From Burkholderiaceae bacterium (GTDB lineage Bacteria; Pseudomonadota; Gammaproteobacteria; Burkholderiales; Burkholderiaceae_E), in the NCBI GenBank assembly GCA_024637395.1, contig JAGXFG010000113.1:1-33607 (forward strand): a DNA stretch of 33,607 nucleotides, written 5' to 3'. The position numbers and the translations under genes were made by a program. The first letter of the stretch is position 1. Every line of letters begins with the position of its first letter. Shown here one piece after another: positions 1-9,507 of the stretch. The notes below the pieces were generated by a model. That model was not told where the DNA came from. It saw only the letters and a program-made list of their open reading frames with translations, and did not search any database.

Positions 1-332
1 AGCGAACGGGCCCAGGGGTCGATCAGCAGCCGCTCGGGGTTGAAGCGCTGACCGGCCGCCGGATCCCAGGGGCCGTGCGCGCGCAGACCATAGCGTTGTC
101 CCACGCGCGGGCCCGGCACGAAACCATGCCAGACGCCGTCCGTGCAGGCCGGCAGGCGGATGCGCGCGGTCTCGATTCCGCCCTGATCATCGTAGAGGCA
201 CAGTTCGACGGCCGTCGCGTGGCGTGCATACACCGCCACATTCAGGCCGGGGCGACCGCCCATTGAGGCCGGCACCACGCCCATCGGCCAGGCGCGCCCG
301 GGCTCGCAAACGGCTCCGGTGATATCGTTCAT
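1..332 (-). CDS. glgX: Glycogen debranching enzyme GlgX, 5' part only
   Basis: This is the N-terminal part (about 110 codons) of a GlgX-type isoamylase that removes alpha-1,6 branches from glycogen; the gene runs off the left edge. The translation starts MNDITG and contains the GlgX N-terminal pattern GLRAHGPWDP, then RFNPERLLIDPWA, which matches the conserved entry of the CBM48/GH13_11 family. Its ATG (bases 330-332, minus strand) overlaps the stop codon of glgB in an ATGA junction, so the two genes are very likely co-transcribed and translationally coupled. The catalytic GH13 domain lies outside the window and cannot be checked. Confidence 0.9.
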   Translation of the reverse strand, partial: MNDITGAVCEPGRAWPMGVVPASMGGRPGLNVAVYARHATAVELCLYDDQGGIETARIRLPACTDGVWHGFVPGPRVGQRYGLRAHGPWDPAAGQRFNPERLLIDPWARS

Positions 333-2569
333 GCCACCGGCTCCGGCGCCAGCCAGATCACAGCCAGCGGGGGCAGATGCAGGCTGATCGACCACGGCTG
401 ACCGTGCATCGGGATGGGCTCGGCCACCACCCGGCCCTGGTTGCCGGCATTGGTGCCGCCGTAGTGGGCGGAATCGGTATTCATGCATTCGCGCCAGGCG
501 CCGCCGTGGGTCACGCCGATCCGGTAGCCATCGCGCGGCACCGGCGTCAGGTTGCAGATCACGGCCATCTGCTCGTGCGCGGCGTGGCCAAAGCGCATGA
601 AGCTGAAGATCGAGTTGTCGCGGTCGTCGGCGCTGATCCAGCTAAAACCGCCGGGGTCCGCGTCGCGCGCATGCAGCCCCGGGTGCGTGCGGTAGGTGTG
701 GTTGAGGTCGCGCACGAGGCGCTGCACGCCGGCATGGGCGGGGTCCTCCAGCAGGCCCCAGTCCAGCTCGCCATCGTGATTCCATTCGGTGGGCGTGGCC
801 AGCTCGCAGCCCATGAACATCAGTTTCTTGCCCGGAAAGGCCCACATCAGAGCATACAGCGCGCGCAGGTTGGCGCGCTTTTGCCAAGGGTCGCCGACCA
901 TCTTGCCCAGCAACGAACCCTTGCCGTGCACCACCTCGTCGTGCGATAGCGGCAGCACGAAATGCTCGCTGTAGGCGTACATCATGGCGAATGTGATGCG
1001 CTCGTGATGCCAGCGGCGGTACAGCGGGTCGAGCGCGAAATACGCCAGCGTGTCGTTCATCCAGCCCATGTTCCACTTGAAGTCGAAACCCAGGCCGCCC
1101 TGCGCGGTGGCACCGGTCACGCGGGGAAAGGCAGTCGATTCCTCGGCCAACGTCACCACGCCGGCGGCCTCGCGGTGCAGGATGTCGTTGGTTTCACGCA
1201 GGAAGTTGATGGCCTCGTAGTTCTCCCGGCCGCCGTCGCGGTTGGGAATCCACTCCCCGGCGGGTCGGCTGTAGTCGCGGTAGAGCATCGAGGCCACCGC
1301 ATCAACGCGCAGCCCGTCCACACCATACTGCTCGACCCAGAACAGCGCGTTGCCGACCAGGAAGTTGCGCACTTCGTTGCGGCCGAAGTTGTAGATCAGC
1401 GTGTTCCAGTCGCGGTGAAAGCCCTCGCGCGGGTCGGCGTGCTCGTACAGCGCCGTGCCGTCGAAGGAGACCAGCGCGTGCGGGTCTGAAGGAAAGTGTC
1501 CGGGCACCCAGTCGAGGATGATCTTGATCCCGGCCGCGTGGGCCGTGGCGATGAAACGTCGCAGCGCTTCCGGCGAACCGTAGCGCGCGGTGGGCGCGTA
1601 CAGGCCGGTGGGCTGGTAGCCCCAGGAGCCGTAGAAGGGGTGCTCGCTCACCGGCAGCAGCTCGATGTGGGTGAATCCCAGGTCCGCCACGTAGGGCACG
1701 AGCGTGGCCGCCAGAAAGTCCCAGTCCGGCATCTGGCCACCGGGCCGCCGCCAGGAACCGGCGTGCACCTCATAGATGGCGACGGGTGCTGCGCTGTGGT
1801 CGGCCGCGGGCCGTGGCGTGGCGGGGGCTGGTCCGGATCCGTCTGGCGAGCTGGCGGCCTCGCAGACCCAGGCGGCGTTGCCGGGCGGGCCTTCGCTGCG
1901 GCGCGCGTAGGGGTCGCCCTTGAGCGTGCATTGCCCTTCAGCGTCCATGACCTCGAACTTGTAGAGCGCACCTGCGCCCACGCCGGGCAGGAATATTTCC
2001 CACACGCCGCACTCGACGCGCCAACGCATCGGGTGGCGCCGACCATCCCAGCCATTGAAATCCCCTACGACGGACACCCGCTGCGCATGGGGCGCCCAGA
2101 CCGCAAACGCCGTGCCGGCCACGCCGTCCAGCGTGACCAGGTGCGCGCCCAGCTTCTGCCAGGGGCGCAGGTGCTGCCCTTCAGCCAGCAGCCAGACATC
2201 CATGTCGCCCAGCCAGGGGCCGAAGCGGTAGGGGTCTTCCAGCATCATGCGGTGCGCGCCGTAGTTGACGCAGAGGTGGTAGTCCGCCCCTGTCCCCCCG
2301 GGGAGCTTGCCGGCGAAAAGGCCTTCGCTGCCGCATTTCGCCAGTTCGGCCAGCGTTTCCCCACTGTGGCGGGAGTGCGCGGCCACCGCCGTGGCGCCCG
2401 GCAGGTATACCCGCAGCGTGGCCTGGCCCGAAACCGTGTCCAGGTGCGGGCCGAGGTGACTGAAGGGGTCGCGGCAGCGGCCCTGCTGCAAAGACAGGGC
2501 GAGCGCGCGTTCCGGATCGGCAGGGGACATAAGGTCGGGCGAGGGCATCTGGAGTGGTGAGAGGCACAT
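329..2569 (-). CDS. glgB: 1,4-alpha-glucan branching enzyme GlgB
   Basis: GlgB makes alpha-1,6 branch points in glycogen in the cytoplasm. The 746-residue protein has two N-terminal CBM48-type beta domains, then a GH13 barrel with the GlgB signature ELLPVSEHPFYGSWGYQ. The nucleophile region is GLRVDAVASM, the acid/base region is LAEEST and the third carboxylate region is LSHDEVVHGKG, so all three catalytic acids are present. The reading frame is open to an upstream ATG at 2605. I chose the ATG at 2569 because AGGAG (plus-strand bases 2576-2580 as their complement) sits seven bases before it; ATGs at 2548 and 2530 lack such a site. The stop overlaps the glgX start by four bases. Confidence 0.95.
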   Translation of the reverse strand: MCLSPLQMPSPDLMSPADPERALALSLQQGRCRDPFSHLGPHLDTVSGQATLRVYLPGATAVAAHSRHSGETLAELAKCGSEGLFAGKLPGGTGADYHLCVNYGAHRMMLEDPYRFGPWLGDMDVWLLAEGQHLRPWQKLGAHLVTLDGVAGTAFAVWAPHAQRVSVVGDFNGWDGRRHPMRWRVECGVWEIFLPGVGAGALYKFEVMDAEGQCTLKGDPYARRSEGPPGNAAWVCEAASSPDGSGPAPATPRPAADHSAAPVAIYEVHAGSWRRPGGQMPDWDFLAATLVPYVADLGFTHIELLPVSEHPFYGSWGYQPTGLYAPTARYGSPEALRRFIATAHAAGIKIILDWVPGHFPSDPHALVSFDGTALYEHADPREGFHRDWNTLIYNFGRNEVRNFLVGNALFWVEQYGVDGLRVDAVASMLYRDYSRPAGEWIPNRDGGRENYEAINFLRETNDILHREAAGVVTLAEESTAFPRVTGATAQGGLGFDFKWNMGWMNDTLAYFALDPLYRRWHHERITFAMMYAYSEHFVLPLSHDEVVHGKGSLLGKMVGDPWQKRANLRALYALMWAFPGKKLMFMGCELATPTEWNHDGELDWGLLEDPAHAGVQRLVRDLNHTYRTHPGLHARDADPGGFSWISADDRDNSIFSFMRFGHAAHEQMAVICNLTPVPRDGYRIGVTHGGAWRECMNTDSAHYGGTNAGNQGRVVAEPIPMHGQPWSISLHLPPLAVIWLAPEPVA

Positions 2570-2624
2570 TTTGGCACTCCTGACGGATGTGATTGCCCAG
2601 AGCACCCAAATTTCAGGGTCTTGA

Positions 2625-2784
2625 GCACATAACTCGGCCTGCGATTTTGGCGTATGCCGCGCCGTGCCTGCGACACAAGCCGGTTCGTGCCTGGCCTGCC
2701 TGGCAAATAACCAGAATTCCCAGTTAATTTCCCTGATACAGGGAAAATTCCTCCGGAGACTGGTTCGGCCAAGACTCCGTCCAC
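2625..2784 (+). repeat. Dispersed structured repeat, copy A
   Basis: About 160 bases here align almost without gaps to 12213-12374 on the same strand. The best conserved part is the last 75 bases. It contains a short inverted repeat (TTTCCCTG, 3-base loop, CAGGGAAA) and then a second stem, CGGAG paired with CTCCG around a 16-base loop. Both stems are kept in both copies while the sequence between and before them has drifted, which suggests a structured RNA or a folded DNA element. The copy lies between glgB and the dehydrogenase gene and is followed directly by an intrinsic terminator. I do not recognise a named family and see no convincing open reading frame of its own. Confidence 0.8.
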
Positions 2785-2795
2785 CGCCATTGTCT

Positions 2796-2825
2796 AAAAG
2801 CCACCGGGTCGCGGTGGCTTTTTTA
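2796..2825 (+). terminator. Intrinsic terminator after repeat copy A
   Basis: AAAAGCCACC (2796-2805) pairs perfectly with GGTGGCTTTT (2813-2822) around a 7-base loop and is followed by more T residues, a good rho-independent terminator on the plus strand. The complementary strand has four Ts after the stem, so it can also end transcription of the dehydrogenase gene that reads leftward from 3973 and stops at 2888. Nothing but the repeat lies upstream on the plus strand, which raises the possibility that the repeat itself is transcribed. Confidence 0.8.
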
Positions 2826-2887
2826 TTGGTGAAGCCCGCCAGGCGCGGCCCTCAGCGGGTCGTCTCCCGAGCGTGGCGGAAGGCCTG

Positions 2888-3973
2888 CTATTCGGCACCG
2901 TTGGGTTCGATGACCACCTTGATCACGCCGTCGCGACGATGGACGAACGTGTCCAGACCCTGGGCGAAATCTTCCAGCGCGAAGGTGTGCGTGATCAGGT
3001 CCCGCACCTTGATCCGTCCGGAGGCCATCATCTGAATGATCCGGCGCGCCACATTGGGATTCGCGCGCGAGCCGAAGATGGCAATCTCGTTGTGCACGAT
3101 GTACTTGAACGGAAGTTCCTCGCGGACCTTGTCAGTGGCTACGCCCACCAGCGCCACCCGCCCGCCTTTGCGGACCATGCGTACCGACTGGGCCAAAGTT
3201 CCAGGCGCACCCGAGCACTCGCACACTAGGTCGACGCCCAGTTGATCGGTCAGTGCGCGCACGGCAGCTACGGGCTCCTCATGCTCGAAGTCGACGACCG
3301 CATCCGCGCCCAGGGCGGCTGCCGCCTTCAGACGAGCGCCCCGGCCGACGACGATGACCCGCGCCGCGCCCAGCGCCTTGGCGAAGCGCATCGCGATCAG
3401 GCCGATCGGTCCGGGACCGATGATCACCACCGTGTCGCCGGCGATCACACCGGCCAACTCTAGCCCGTGCAAACCGGCGCCCGCGGTATCGACCAGTGCG
3501 CCCTCGCGAAACGGGACGGTCGCGGGCAGCAAATTGATGCTGCGAATCGAGTAGACGCTGTATTGCGCATATGCCCCCGGCGAAATGAAACCGTAGTGGC
3601 GGTGGCCCGTTTCCGGACGTCCGTAGTTCTCGCAGAGGTTGTAGCGGCCAGCGAGACAATTACGACAATAGCCGCAACCCTTGTGCGCCTCGCCTGATAC
3701 TCGATCGCCGACCTTGAAGCCGAGGACCCCGTCGCCGAGGGCCACTACCTCGCCGGACCACTCGTGACCGGGTGTGAAGGGATATGCCGGCGGCCAGACT
3801 CCGGCGAGATCACCCCGGATGATCTCGGGGTCGCTGCCGCAAATCGCGACTGCGCGAATCCGGCACAGGACCTCTTGCGGCCCAGGTTTCGGAACGGGGA
3901 CGGTGCTGACCTCAAATGACCCCGGTGAGGTCAATACCAGCGCTTGCATTTGATTGGGTACGATTGCGCTCAT
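2888..3973 (-). CDS. Zinc-dependent MDR alcohol/polyol dehydrogenase (first of three)
   Basis: A 361-residue medium-chain dehydrogenase, expected to oxidise a sugar or polyol hydroxyl with NAD(P)+. Visible features are the catalytic zinc residues C45 (in CGSD) and H70-E71 (GHE), the structural zinc cysteines C100, C103, C106 and C114, and a Rossmann motif GPGPIGL. The frame is open to an ATG at 4075. The start at 3973 is preferred because it follows an AGAGAG site and because homologous sequence begins shortly after. It is divergent from the GntR regulator, and a perfect palindrome lies in its predicted promoter. It shares unusual signatures (NYG...GHR...GF after the zinc lobe) with the dehydrogenase at 20256, so the two are probably in the same subfamily. 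Threonine or sorbitol dehydrogenase-like activity is possible; the substrate is not known. Confidence 0.88.
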   Translation of the reverse strand: MSAIVPNQMQALVLTSPGSFEVSTVPVPKPGPQEVLCRIRAVAICGSDPEIIRGDLAGVWPPAYPFTPGHEWSGEVVALGDGVLGFKVGDRVSGEAHKGCGYCRNCLAGRYNLCENYGRPETGHRHYGFISPGAYAQYSVYSIRSINLLPATVPFREGALVDTAGAGLHGLELAGVIAGDTVVIIGPGPIGLIAMRFAKALGAARVIVVGRGARLKAAAALGADAVVDFEHEEPVAAVRALTDQLGVDLVCECSGAPGTLAQSVRMVRKGGRVALVGVATDKVREELPFKYIVHNEIAIFGSRANPNVARRIIQMMASGRIKVRDLITHTFALEDFAQGLDTFVHRRDGVIKVVIEPNGAE

Positions 3974-4057
3974 GGTGTGTCTCTCTTGCGTTAGGGGGTG
4001 CGGGTTGCTGCCTCTTGCTGCAGTCGGGAGGGTGCGGTCAAAGATGGTTACTGTAGC

Positions 4058-4069
4058 ATTGGATCCAAT
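4058..4069. promoter_or_regulatory. Perfect 12-base palindrome, probable GntR operator
   Basis: ATTGGATCCAAT is a perfect palindrome in the intergenic region between the dehydrogenase and the GntR/FCD regulator. It overlaps the predicted -10 box of the dehydrogenase promoter, as a repressor site would. A related sequence (TATATTGGATAC) occurs at the promoter of the ABC transporter operon near 5012. Binding by the adjacent regulator is an inference from position and symmetry. Confidence 0.55.
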
Positions 4070-4094
4070 ATACACAGTACACTCATAGGCGCAA
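4067..4094 (-). promoter_or_regulatory. Predicted promoter of the divergent dehydrogenase gene
   Basis: On the minus strand TTGCGC (complement of 4089-4094) and TATATT (complement of 4067-4072) are separated by 16 bases, a plausible sigma70 promoter with a good -10 and a weak -35. The -10 box overlaps the ATTGGATCCAAT palindrome. The start codon lies about 95 bases downstream. Confidence 0.4.
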
Positions 4095-4245
4095 TGTGCG
4101 GCAACCTGGAGCTGGTTGTCAACCGCTCACGGCGGGTTTGTTGGTATCCCCGACTGCCCCCCTGATGGTGTGCGGGGAACGGGTGAGCGCAGCGCCATGC
4201 CAGGCGCGTTTCTGAAACTCTATCCTGACGAAGGAGGGTCCACTC

Positions 4246-4959
4246 TTGAATACGAACGATGACGCAACTCCGGATGGTGACGGGACGACCGGCGCATCCA
4301 TCAGGCACGTCTATCGCAGCATGCAGGACATCGTCTTTCAGACGCTACGCGACGAAATCCTGACGGGGAAGCTGCGCCCGGGGCGCTCGCTGAGTACCCT
4401 GTCGCTGGCAAAACGCCTGGGCGTGAGTCGTACGCCGGTACGCGAGGCGCTGAACCGACTGATCTCGATCGGGTTGGTCGAAAACGCATCGTACCGGGGC
4501 TGTTCGGTCCGGAAGCTGTCCGTGGAGGAGGTGGTCGAGGTCTATTACATCCGGGCCGCCTTGGCCGGCGTGTGCGCCCGCCTGGCGACCAAGCGCATCA
4601 CCGAGGCGCAAAAGAAGAAACTGATCGTTCTCTGCGAGAAGATGGAAAAGGACCGGCCGGGCGAGGATCTCAAGGCGATGCTGCATCAGAATTTCGAATT
4701 CCATAACATCATTTTCAAGGCGGCTCACTCCCCCAGCATCGAGGCCATGGCGCTGCAGTACTACCACCAGAGCGAGCAGTTCCGCGTCCTCTCGCTCGAG
4801 CTCCCGGGCCGCTTTGAGGAGGCCTGCCGGGAGCATCGCGGCATCCTGCAGGCGATTCTCGACGGCGATGCCGAGCGGGCTGAGCGGTGCTCACGCGAAC
4901 ACCAGTTGAACACGGCCCGTCGGATTACGAAATCGCTGGGCTACGAAGACGATATTTGA
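4246..4959 (+). CDS. GntR-family transcriptional regulator, FCD subfamily
   Basis: A 237-residue regulator with an N-terminal winged helix (about residues 26-90, including LAKRLGVSRTPVREALNRL, the typical GntR recognition region) and a C-terminal all-helical FCD ligand-binding domain (about 97-220) with histidines in EFHNIIF and in the closing EHQ region that usually help bind a metal and a carboxylate or sugar ligand. The start is a TTG at 4246; the perfect AAGGAGGG at 4231-4238 decides it, as no in-frame ATG is near. The gene sits between a divergent dehydrogenase and the ABC importer operon, so it most likely represses both until the sugar or a derived acid is present. Confidence 0.9.
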   Translation: MNTNDDATPDGDGTTGASIRHVYRSMQDIVFQTLRDEILTGKLRPGRSLSTLSLAKRLGVSRTPVREALNRLISIGLVENASYRGCSVRKLSVEEVVEVYYIRAALAGVCARLATKRITEAQKKKLIVLCEKMEKDRPGEDLKAMLHQNFEFHNIIFKAAHSPSIEAMALQYYHQSEQFRVLSLELPGRFEEACREHRGILQAILDGDAERAERCSREHQLNTARRITKSLGYEDDI

Positions 4960-4996
4960 GCCGACACTCGATGCGCTCGCTCGAGCGTGCTTTCCC

Positions 4997-5024
4997 TTGA
5001 CAAGCTGTCAATATATTGGATACT
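4997..5024 (+). promoter_or_regulatory. Predicted promoter of the ABC sugar-transport operon
   Basis: A perfect -35 TTGACA (4997-5002) is followed after 16 bases by GATACT (5019-5024), a 4-of-6 match to the -10 consensus. This would give a leader of about 130 bases before the ATPase gene at 5160. The -10 element lies inside the TGGAT repeats described next. Confidence 0.5.
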
Positions 5025-5035
5025 GGATCCTGGAT
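5012..5035 (+). promoter_or_regulatory. TGGAT repeats over the operon promoter, probable operator
   Basis: TGGAT occurs three times at exact 7-base steps (5017, 5024, 5031), and the first copy lies in TATATTGGATAC, which closely resembles the palindrome region at 4058-4072. The cluster covers the predicted -10 box and the likely transcription start, a typical repressor position. The GntR regulator encoded just upstream is the obvious candidate to bind it. Confidence 0.45.
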
Positions 5036-5159
5036 GCACAAATCCGCCACGGGTGGCTTTGCGATCATCCGGTGCAGGGGCTAGTTTGATCGCTACCGTT
5101 TGCAGGCTGGATTCGGGATAGTGATCGCCAAGTGGACGGGTCGGGGGCGGTTCTAACGT

Positions 5160-6233
<1,074 letters not shown>

Positions 6234-6274
6234 GCCGGTGAAAGCGGAAACAATCGACAAACAGGAGGGATGAA

Positions 6275-7588
6275 ATGAGCAAGTGGAATCTGACTCGCAC
6301 CGTGTCGTCGTTGGCGATCACGGCGATGCTGGGGTTGATGGCAGGAGAGACCGCAGCCGCCACGAGTACCCCGGCCAACTTCCCGAAAGGAAAGGTGACC
6401 ATTGAGATCTGGTGGCACGAATATGGTCCCTTTACCGCTTACGTCAAGGAACTGATCGAGGAGTACAAGAAGGTCCGACCCAACGTAACCATCAATCCGG
6501 TCGTCACTTCCTCAGGCGATATCAATCAGAAGCTGACCGTCGGCCTGGCCACGGGAACCGGACCCGACATCATGGATCAGGACGCTTCGTTCTACGAGTT
6601 GTATTACGCCAAGGGCGTGCTGGAACCGCTGAACCTGGAAGTGTTCGGCGCCAAGACCTACGAGGAAATCATCGCCCGCTATACCCCCGGCGGCATCGCG
6701 GCCGGCACCTTTGGCGGCCAGGTCTACGCGCTGCCTTACCAGGGCAATTCGATGAGTCTGTTCGTCAGCAACAAGGCGTTTGCCGCCGCCGGACTCGACC
6801 CGGTGAAGGATGCTCCGAAGACCTGGGACGACATGAAGGCGCTGGGACCCAAGCTCAAGAAGGTGGAGGGCTCGCGCACGATCCAGAAGGCGTTTGACTT
6901 CCCGTACCACAGCCCGCGTTGGGAAATGCAGTGTTTCCAGCCACTGGTCGAGCAGTTCGGTGGCAAGATTCTCAGCGACGATGGCAAGACCGCATACCTA
7001 AACAGTCCGGAGGCCGTGAAGGCGCTGACACTGTGGCGTGACGTCACCAAGGTCACCGGCGACCCGAAAACCACGATGAACACGCCCAGCAATCCGAACC
7101 AAGACTTCATCGACGGGCGCGGTGCGATGTGGATCACCGGCCCCTGGGCGACTGCGCAGATCCAGAAGTCGCAAGTAGGCAACGATTTCACCGTGGTGTC
7201 GCTGCCCCAGGTCGATCCGGCCAAACCGCACACCATCGTGTACGGCTGGATGTGGGGGGTGAACAAGGACAAGCCGAGCGCGAAGAAGATCGTGGCCTGG
7301 GACTTCATCCGCTTCATGCTCTCGAAGCCCGACCAGTGGCTCGCCAAGGCCGGCTTCGTGCAGCCCGTGAGAGGCGTGAACGAGACCCCGGTGGCGAAGA
7401 ACTTCCCGTTCTTCGACGTGCACATGAAGGACGTCTCGACCGCGTCTTGGTATGTCCGTTCCCAGTACACGAACGAAATCGGGCAGGCGGTCGGCCGCGC
7501 CATCGAGCGCACCGTGTATGACGGGATGGATCCCAAGGCCTCGCTCGATATGGCCCAGGGCGAGGTCGACAAGGTCCTGAAGAAATAG
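6275..7588 (+). CDS. Sugar ABC transporter periplasmic binding protein (family 1)
   Basis: A 437-residue extracellular solute-binding protein of the MalE/UgpB class. Residues 1 to about 29 form a signal peptide (basic start, hydrophobic core LAITAMLGLMAG, then an Ala-rich cleavage region). The mature part begins with VTIEIWWHEYGP, typical of family 1, and has the characteristic GRGAMWITGPW region near the middle. AGGAGGG lies five bases before the ATG. The gene is second in the operon and is followed by a strong hairpin, which fits the usual higher expression of the binding protein. The ligand cannot be inferred beyond a sugar or polyol. Confidence 0.93.
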   Translation: MSKWNLTRTVSSLAITAMLGLMAGETAAATSTPANFPKGKVTIEIWWHEYGPFTAYVKELIEEYKKVRPNVTINPVVTSSGDINQKLTVGLATGTGPDIMDQDASFYELYYAKGVLEPLNLEVFGAKTYEEIIARYTPGGIAAGTFGGQVYALPYQGNSMSLFVSNKAFAAAGLDPVKDAPKTWDDMKALGPKLKKVEGSRTIQKAFDFPYHSPRWEMQCFQPLVEQFGGKILSDDGKTAYLNSPEAVKALTLWRDVTKVTGDPKTTMNTPSNPNQDFIDGRGAMWITGPWATAQIQKSQVGNDFTVVSLPQVDPAKPHTIVYGWMWGVNKDKPSAKKIVAWDFIRFMLSKPDQWLAKAGFVQPVRGVNETPVAKNFPFFDVHMKDVSTASWYVRSQYTNEIGQAVGRAIERTVYDGMDPKASLDMAQGEVDKVLKK

Positions 7589-7596
7589 CGCCCTTA

Positions 7597-7641
7597 GGCA
7601 GGAGGCACCGGCCCCGGAGATGGGGCTTGTGCCTCCCTGCC
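7597..7641 (+). other. Strong intercistronic stem-loop after the binding-protein gene
   Basis: GGCAGGAGGCAC (7597-7608) pairs with GTGCCTCC-C-TGCC (7629-7641), and inside this GCCCC (7611-7615) pairs with GGGGC (7622-7626) around a 6-base loop. The stem is about 17 pairs with small internal bulges and no T tract. Such hairpins between binding-protein and permease genes commonly protect the upstream mRNA and lower expression of the downstream genes; that role here is an inference. Confidence 0.75.
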
Positions 7642-7652
7642 GTGGCTGACTC

Positions 7653-8606
7653 GTGACTTCTTCCTCCTCCTCGAAACCCGCCTCGCCGGCCCCGACGACG
7701 CCTGTCGTGCGCCGGGAACGGCGGCCCCGCGTGCGCTTCAGCGTGTCCCGGCGCCAGGCGGCATTCGGCATCACCATCCTGCTGCCAACCTTGGCGGTGC
7801 TCGCGTTGTTTCGTTTCCTGCCGATGCTGGAGGCGTTCTATTTCAGCCTGACCCAATACGATCTGGTCCACCCGCCGAAATACGTCGGGATGGCGAACTT
7901 TGTCGATTTACTCACCGACCCGCTGTTCCTCAAGTCGGCGCGGGTGTCGCTGACCTACGTGCTGTTCAGCGTGGTGCCGGTACTGCCCCTGTCGTTGGGC
8001 CTGGCGGCGCTTTTCAACCGCAGCCTGTGGCTCAAGAATTTCTTGCGCTCGGCCATCTTCATGCCGGTGGTGATGCCCGCGGTGGTGATGGCCGTGGTCT
8101 GGACCTTCATGTACCAGCAGGATGGCGTGATCAACACGATTCTCAGCTGGCTCGGCATCGAGCCCATTGCCTGGCTGCGCAGCAGCGCGTCGGCGCTGTG
8201 GGCGGTAATTCTGATCGGCATCTGGCGTGCCACACCCTATTACATGGTGATCTTCCTGGCCGGTTTGCAGGCCATCCCGGCCGACTATTACGATGCTGCC
8301 GAGATCGACGGCGCGGGCAAATGGGCCAGCTTCCGGTACATCACGCTGCCGCTGCTCAAGCCCACGACGCTGCTGGTGGTGGTGATGAACGTCATCGTCG
8401 CGATGAAGGTGTTCGCGGTGCCGTTGATCATGACGGGTGGCGGACCGGCCGACTCGACCCGGGTGCTGCCGCTGTTCATCTATCAGACGGCCTTTGAGTT
8501 CTTCGACATGGGGCGCGCGACGGCGATGAGCGTCTTCCTGTTCGTCGGCGTGATGCTCTTTTCCTTCCTGCAGGTGCGCATGTTTACCCAACGGGGCGAG
8601 TCGTGA
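7653..8606 (+). CDS. Sugar ABC transporter permease (MalF/UgpA type)
   Basis: A 317-residue inner-membrane permease with about six hydrophobic segments and the cytoplasmic EAA loop that docks on the ATPase (residues 211-236, containing YYDAAEIDGAG and ending LPLLKP). The first 35 residues are a Ser/Pro/Arg-rich cytoplasmic tail. The start is GTG at 7653, immediately downstream of the intercistronic hairpin; no better ATG exists before the first membrane segment. Its stop overlaps the start of the second permease gene, so the two subunits are translationally coupled. Confidence 0.9.
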   Translation: MTSSSSSKPASPAPTTPVVRRERRPRVRFSVSRRQAAFGITILLPTLAVLALFRFLPMLEAFYFSLTQYDLVHPPKYVGMANFVDLLTDPLFLKSARVSLTYVLFSVVPVLPLSLGLAALFNRSLWLKNFLRSAIFMPVVMPAVVMAVVWTFMYQQDGVINTILSWLGIEPIAWLRSSASALWAVILIGIWRATPYYMVIFLAGLQAIPADYYDAAEIDGAGKWASFRYITLPLLKPTTLLVVVMNVIVAMKVFAVPLIMTGGGPADSTRVLPLFIYQTAFEFFDMGRATAMSVFLFVGVMLFSFLQVRMFTQRGES

Positions 8607-9502
8607 TGACCGAGTCCACCGCGCCGGCCGCGCCGGCGCGCGTGCGTCCGATCCCGCCGGTGCGCGGCCGGACCCGGCCACCGCGGCGACCCCGCCGCAA
8701 CATCGTGATCTTCTGCGTCCTGCTCGGCGTCGCCATTGTTACTCTGTTGCCGTTCTACTGGATGTTTGCCTCGTCGCTGCGGACGATGGAGAACATGTTC
8801 AGCCTGCCGATCCAGTGGATTCCCGACCCGGTGAACTGGCGCTCCTATGTGCTGGCCTGGCAGGCGCAGGATTTCACGCGCTACTTCCTGAACAGCGGCT
8901 TCGTCGCAGTGGCCATCACCGTGAGCAACCTTTTGCTCTGCTCGCTGGCCGGATACAGCCTGACCAAGTTTCACTATCGCGGCCGCGGCCTGATGTTCAT
9001 CCTGATCCTCAGCACCATGATGCTGCCGCTCGAAGTGACCATGGTGCCACTGTTTCTGATCATCAAGCAGCTCGACTGGGCGAACAGCTATCAGGGCTTG
9101 ATCGTGCCCTTTATGGTCGACGGGTTCGGCGTCTTCCTGATGCGCCAGTACATGTTGAGCATTCCGAAAGACCTGATCGATTCGGCCCGTATCGACGGGG
9201 CCTCCGAATTGCGGATCTTCTGGATGATCGTCTTGCCGTTGTGCAAGCCGGCCCTGGTTGCGCTGGCGGTGTTCACCTTCCGCGAAGCCTGGGACATGTA
9301 CATCTGGCCGCTCATCATCATCACCAAGGACTCGCTGCGCACCTTGCCGCTGGGCATTTCCCTGTTCATGAGCAGCTACGGCACCTCGTGGGATCAGCTG
9401 ATGGCGATCGCCGTGCTGGGTACCTTGCCGATGATCCTGCTGTTCTTCTTCCTCCAGCGCGCGTTCATCCAGGGGATCGCGGCGACCGGTCTCAAGGAAT
9501 AG
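8606..9502 (+). CDS. Sugar ABC transporter permease (MalG/UgpE type)
   Basis: The second membrane subunit, 298 residues, with about six hydrophobic segments and an EAA loop near residues 190-217 (DLIDSARIDGAS, then LPLCKP). The N-terminus carries a Pro/Arg-rich cytoplasmic tail of about 30 residues. The ATG at 8606 shares one base with the TGA of the first permease; the GTG at 8603 just before it is an alternative start with a GTGA overlap. The gene ends five bases before the next dehydrogenase gene. Confidence 0.9.
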   Translation: MTESTAPAAPARVRPIPPVRGRTRPPRRPRRNIVIFCVLLGVAIVTLLPFYWMFASSLRTMENMFSLPIQWIPDPVNWRSYVLAWQAQDFTRYFLNSGFVAVAITVSNLLLCSLAGYSLTKFHYRGRGLMFILILSTMMLPLEVTMVPLFLIIKQLDWANSYQGLIVPFMVDGFGVFLMRQYMLSIPKDLIDSARIDGASELRIFWMIVLPLCKPALVALAVFTFREAWDMYIWPLIIITKDSLRTLPLGISLFMSSYGTSWDQLMAIAVLGTLPMILLFFFLQRAFIQGIAATGLKE

Positions 9503-9507
9503 CGACC

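Noticed and set aside
1496-2560. 354-codon plus-strand frame opposite glgB
   Set aside because: Shadow of the branching enzyme gene, whose GH13 motifs are complete.
2740-2784. tRNA or tmRNA 3' end in the repeat
   Set aside because: GGTTC and a CCAC-like end recall a T-arm, but no acceptor, D or anticodon arms can be folded in either copy.
4973-4994. Terminator after the GntR gene
   Set aside because: Only a short stem (CGCT/AGCG) with a three-base T run can form; too weak to call.
8815-9507. N-terminal 231-codon extension of the second MDR dehydrogenase
   Set aside because: It lies inside the second permease gene in another frame and resembles no MDR sequence; the dehydrogenase starts at 9508.
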